From positions 1,965,543 to 2,029,542 of the forward strand of contig NZ_JAJOYR010000001.1 in NCBI RefSeq assembly GCF_021202945.1: DNA of 64,000 nucleotides, read 5' to 3'. The position numbers and the translations under genes were made by a program. Below, in pieces: positions 63,324 through 64,000 of this stretch (positions are counted from its first letter, which is position 1; the number at the start of each line of letters is the position of its first letter). Origin of the DNA: Stenotrophomonas sp. SY1 (GTDB lineage Bacteria; Pseudomonadota; Gammaproteobacteria; Xanthomonadales; Xanthomonadaceae). The notes under the pieces are model-generated. The model was not told the origin of the DNA and ran no database searches. It saw nothing but the letters and a program-made list of their open reading frames with translations.

Positions 63324-64000
63324 TTAGGTGCCTTGGCTGCCCAGCGCTTGCGGCAGCAGCGCGTCGACGAAGGCTTCCGGGTCGAATACGCGCAGGTCCT
63401 CCGGACGCTCGCCAATGCCGGCGAAGCGGATCGGAATGCCGAACTCGCGCGCGAGGGCGAACACCACGCCGCCCTTGGCGGTGCCGTCCAGCTTGGTGAC
63501 GACCAGACCGGTGACGCCGGCTGCGGCGTGGAACTGGCGCAGCTGCGAGAGTGCGTTCTGGCCGGTGGTGCCGTCGATCACCATCAGCACTTCGTGCGGG
63601 GCGGTGGCGTCGATCTTGCCGAGCACGCGGCGGATCTTGCTCAGCTCGTTCATCAGCCCGGTCTGCGTGTGCAGGCGGCCGGCGGTGTCGGCGATCAGCA
63701 CGCTGGTGCCACGTGCCTTGCCGGCCTGCAGTGCGTCGAACGCGACCGACGCGGCATCGGCATTCTGGCCCTGCGCGACCACGGCCACGCCGTTGCGTTC
63801 GCCCCAGATCTGCAATTGAGCGACGGCGGCGGCGCGGAAGGTGTCGCCGGCGGCCAGCATCAGGCTGTGGCCTTGATCCTTGAAGCGCTTGGCCAGCTTG
63901 CCGATGGTGGTGGTCTTACCGACGCCGTTGACGCCGATGGTGAGGATCACGAACGGTTTGGCATTGGTGTCGATGACCAGCGGCTTGGAGACCGGCTGCA
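63324..64000 (-). CDS. ftsY: FtsY, signal recognition particle receptor (5' part beyond window)
   Basis: 225 C-terminal residues seen; the gene continues off the right edge. G1 loop GVNGVGKTTTIGKLAKRF, AGDTFRAAAVAQLQ, the G3 DTAGRLHTQ, G4 TKLDGTAKGGV and the C-terminal FAGIGERPEDLRVFDPEAFVDALL are diagnostic. It docks SRP-ribosome complexes at the membrane. Confidence 0.96.
   Translation of the reverse strand, partial: QPVSKPLVIDTNAKPFVILTIGVNGVGKTTTIGKLAKRFKDQGHSLMLAAGDTFRAAAVAQLQIWGERNGVAVVAQGQNADAASVAFDALQAGKARGTSVLIADTAGRLHTQTGLMNELSKIRRVLGKIDATAPHEVLMVIDGTTGQNALSQLRQFHAAAGVTGLVVTKLDGTAKGGVVFALAREFGIPIRFAGIGERPEDLRVFDPEAFVDALLPQALGSQGT

Overview
The window (about 65% GC by eye) reads as the chromosome of a Xanthomonadaceae gammaproteobacterium, most likely Stenotrophomonas. 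The support is the set of predicted proteins (Xanthomonad-type cydABX/cydDC, scpAB-rluB, a zwf-glk-pgl-edd-eda operon, MetX-family acyltransferase, large TonB receptor with an N-terminal carboxypeptidase-regulatory-like domain) and many short palindromic repeats that begin with GTAG, a hallmark of Stenotrophomonas REP elements. There are no phage genes, transposases or CRISPR arrays. Species was not tested against any database.

Layout. 1-3.7 kb: end of a poly-N-acetylglucosamine (pga) operon with a promoter, a 19-bp operator-like palindrome and a CRP/Clp-type site. 3.9-7.6 kb: CynX-type transporter and a CorA-containing three-gene operon behind a roughly 220-nt structured leader. 7.8-8.2 kb: two nearly identical tRNA-Pro(CGG) genes, each with its own terminator. 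8.2-14.7 kb: cytochrome bd oxidase (cydABX) divergent from its assembly exporter (cydDC), with a perfect FNR/Anr box between. 14.7-18.1 kb: repeat-rich zone with a cold-shock/DUF1294 protein, an exported DNA ligase and MetX. 18.2-26.0 kb: complete cytochrome c maturation set ccmABCDEFGHI, interrupted by a TetR gene. 26.2-29.0 kb: methionine/glutamine transaminase and omega-amidase pair. 29.4-33.8 kb: RluB with a long glycine-rich tail, ScpA/ScpB, YciI and BolA-like proteins.

33.9-53.6 kb is one carbohydrate-utilisation region: LacI regulator, TonB receptor, GH144-like lipoprotein, sugar-binding lipoprotein, two permeases, a large discoidin plus (alpha/alpha)6-type enzyme, then (opposite strand) a complete route from glucose to pyruvate plus glyceraldehyde-3-phosphate (zwf-glk-pgl-edd-eda), and the stand-alone transporter ATPase at the far end. 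I infer a system that degrades a glucan, perhaps beta-1,2-glucan, outside or in the periplasm, imports the products and feeds glucose into the Entner-Doudoroff pathway.

53.8-59.1 kb: succinate dehydrogenase sdhCDAB with three maturation factors around it (YgfZ, SdhAF4, SdhE). 59.2-64 kb: lolC-lolD without a lolE, a small lipoprotein, YggX, MutY and the 3' part of ftsY. Very long ORFs antisense to cydAB, the TonB receptor, the large glycosidase and sdh are high-GC shadows and were left out.
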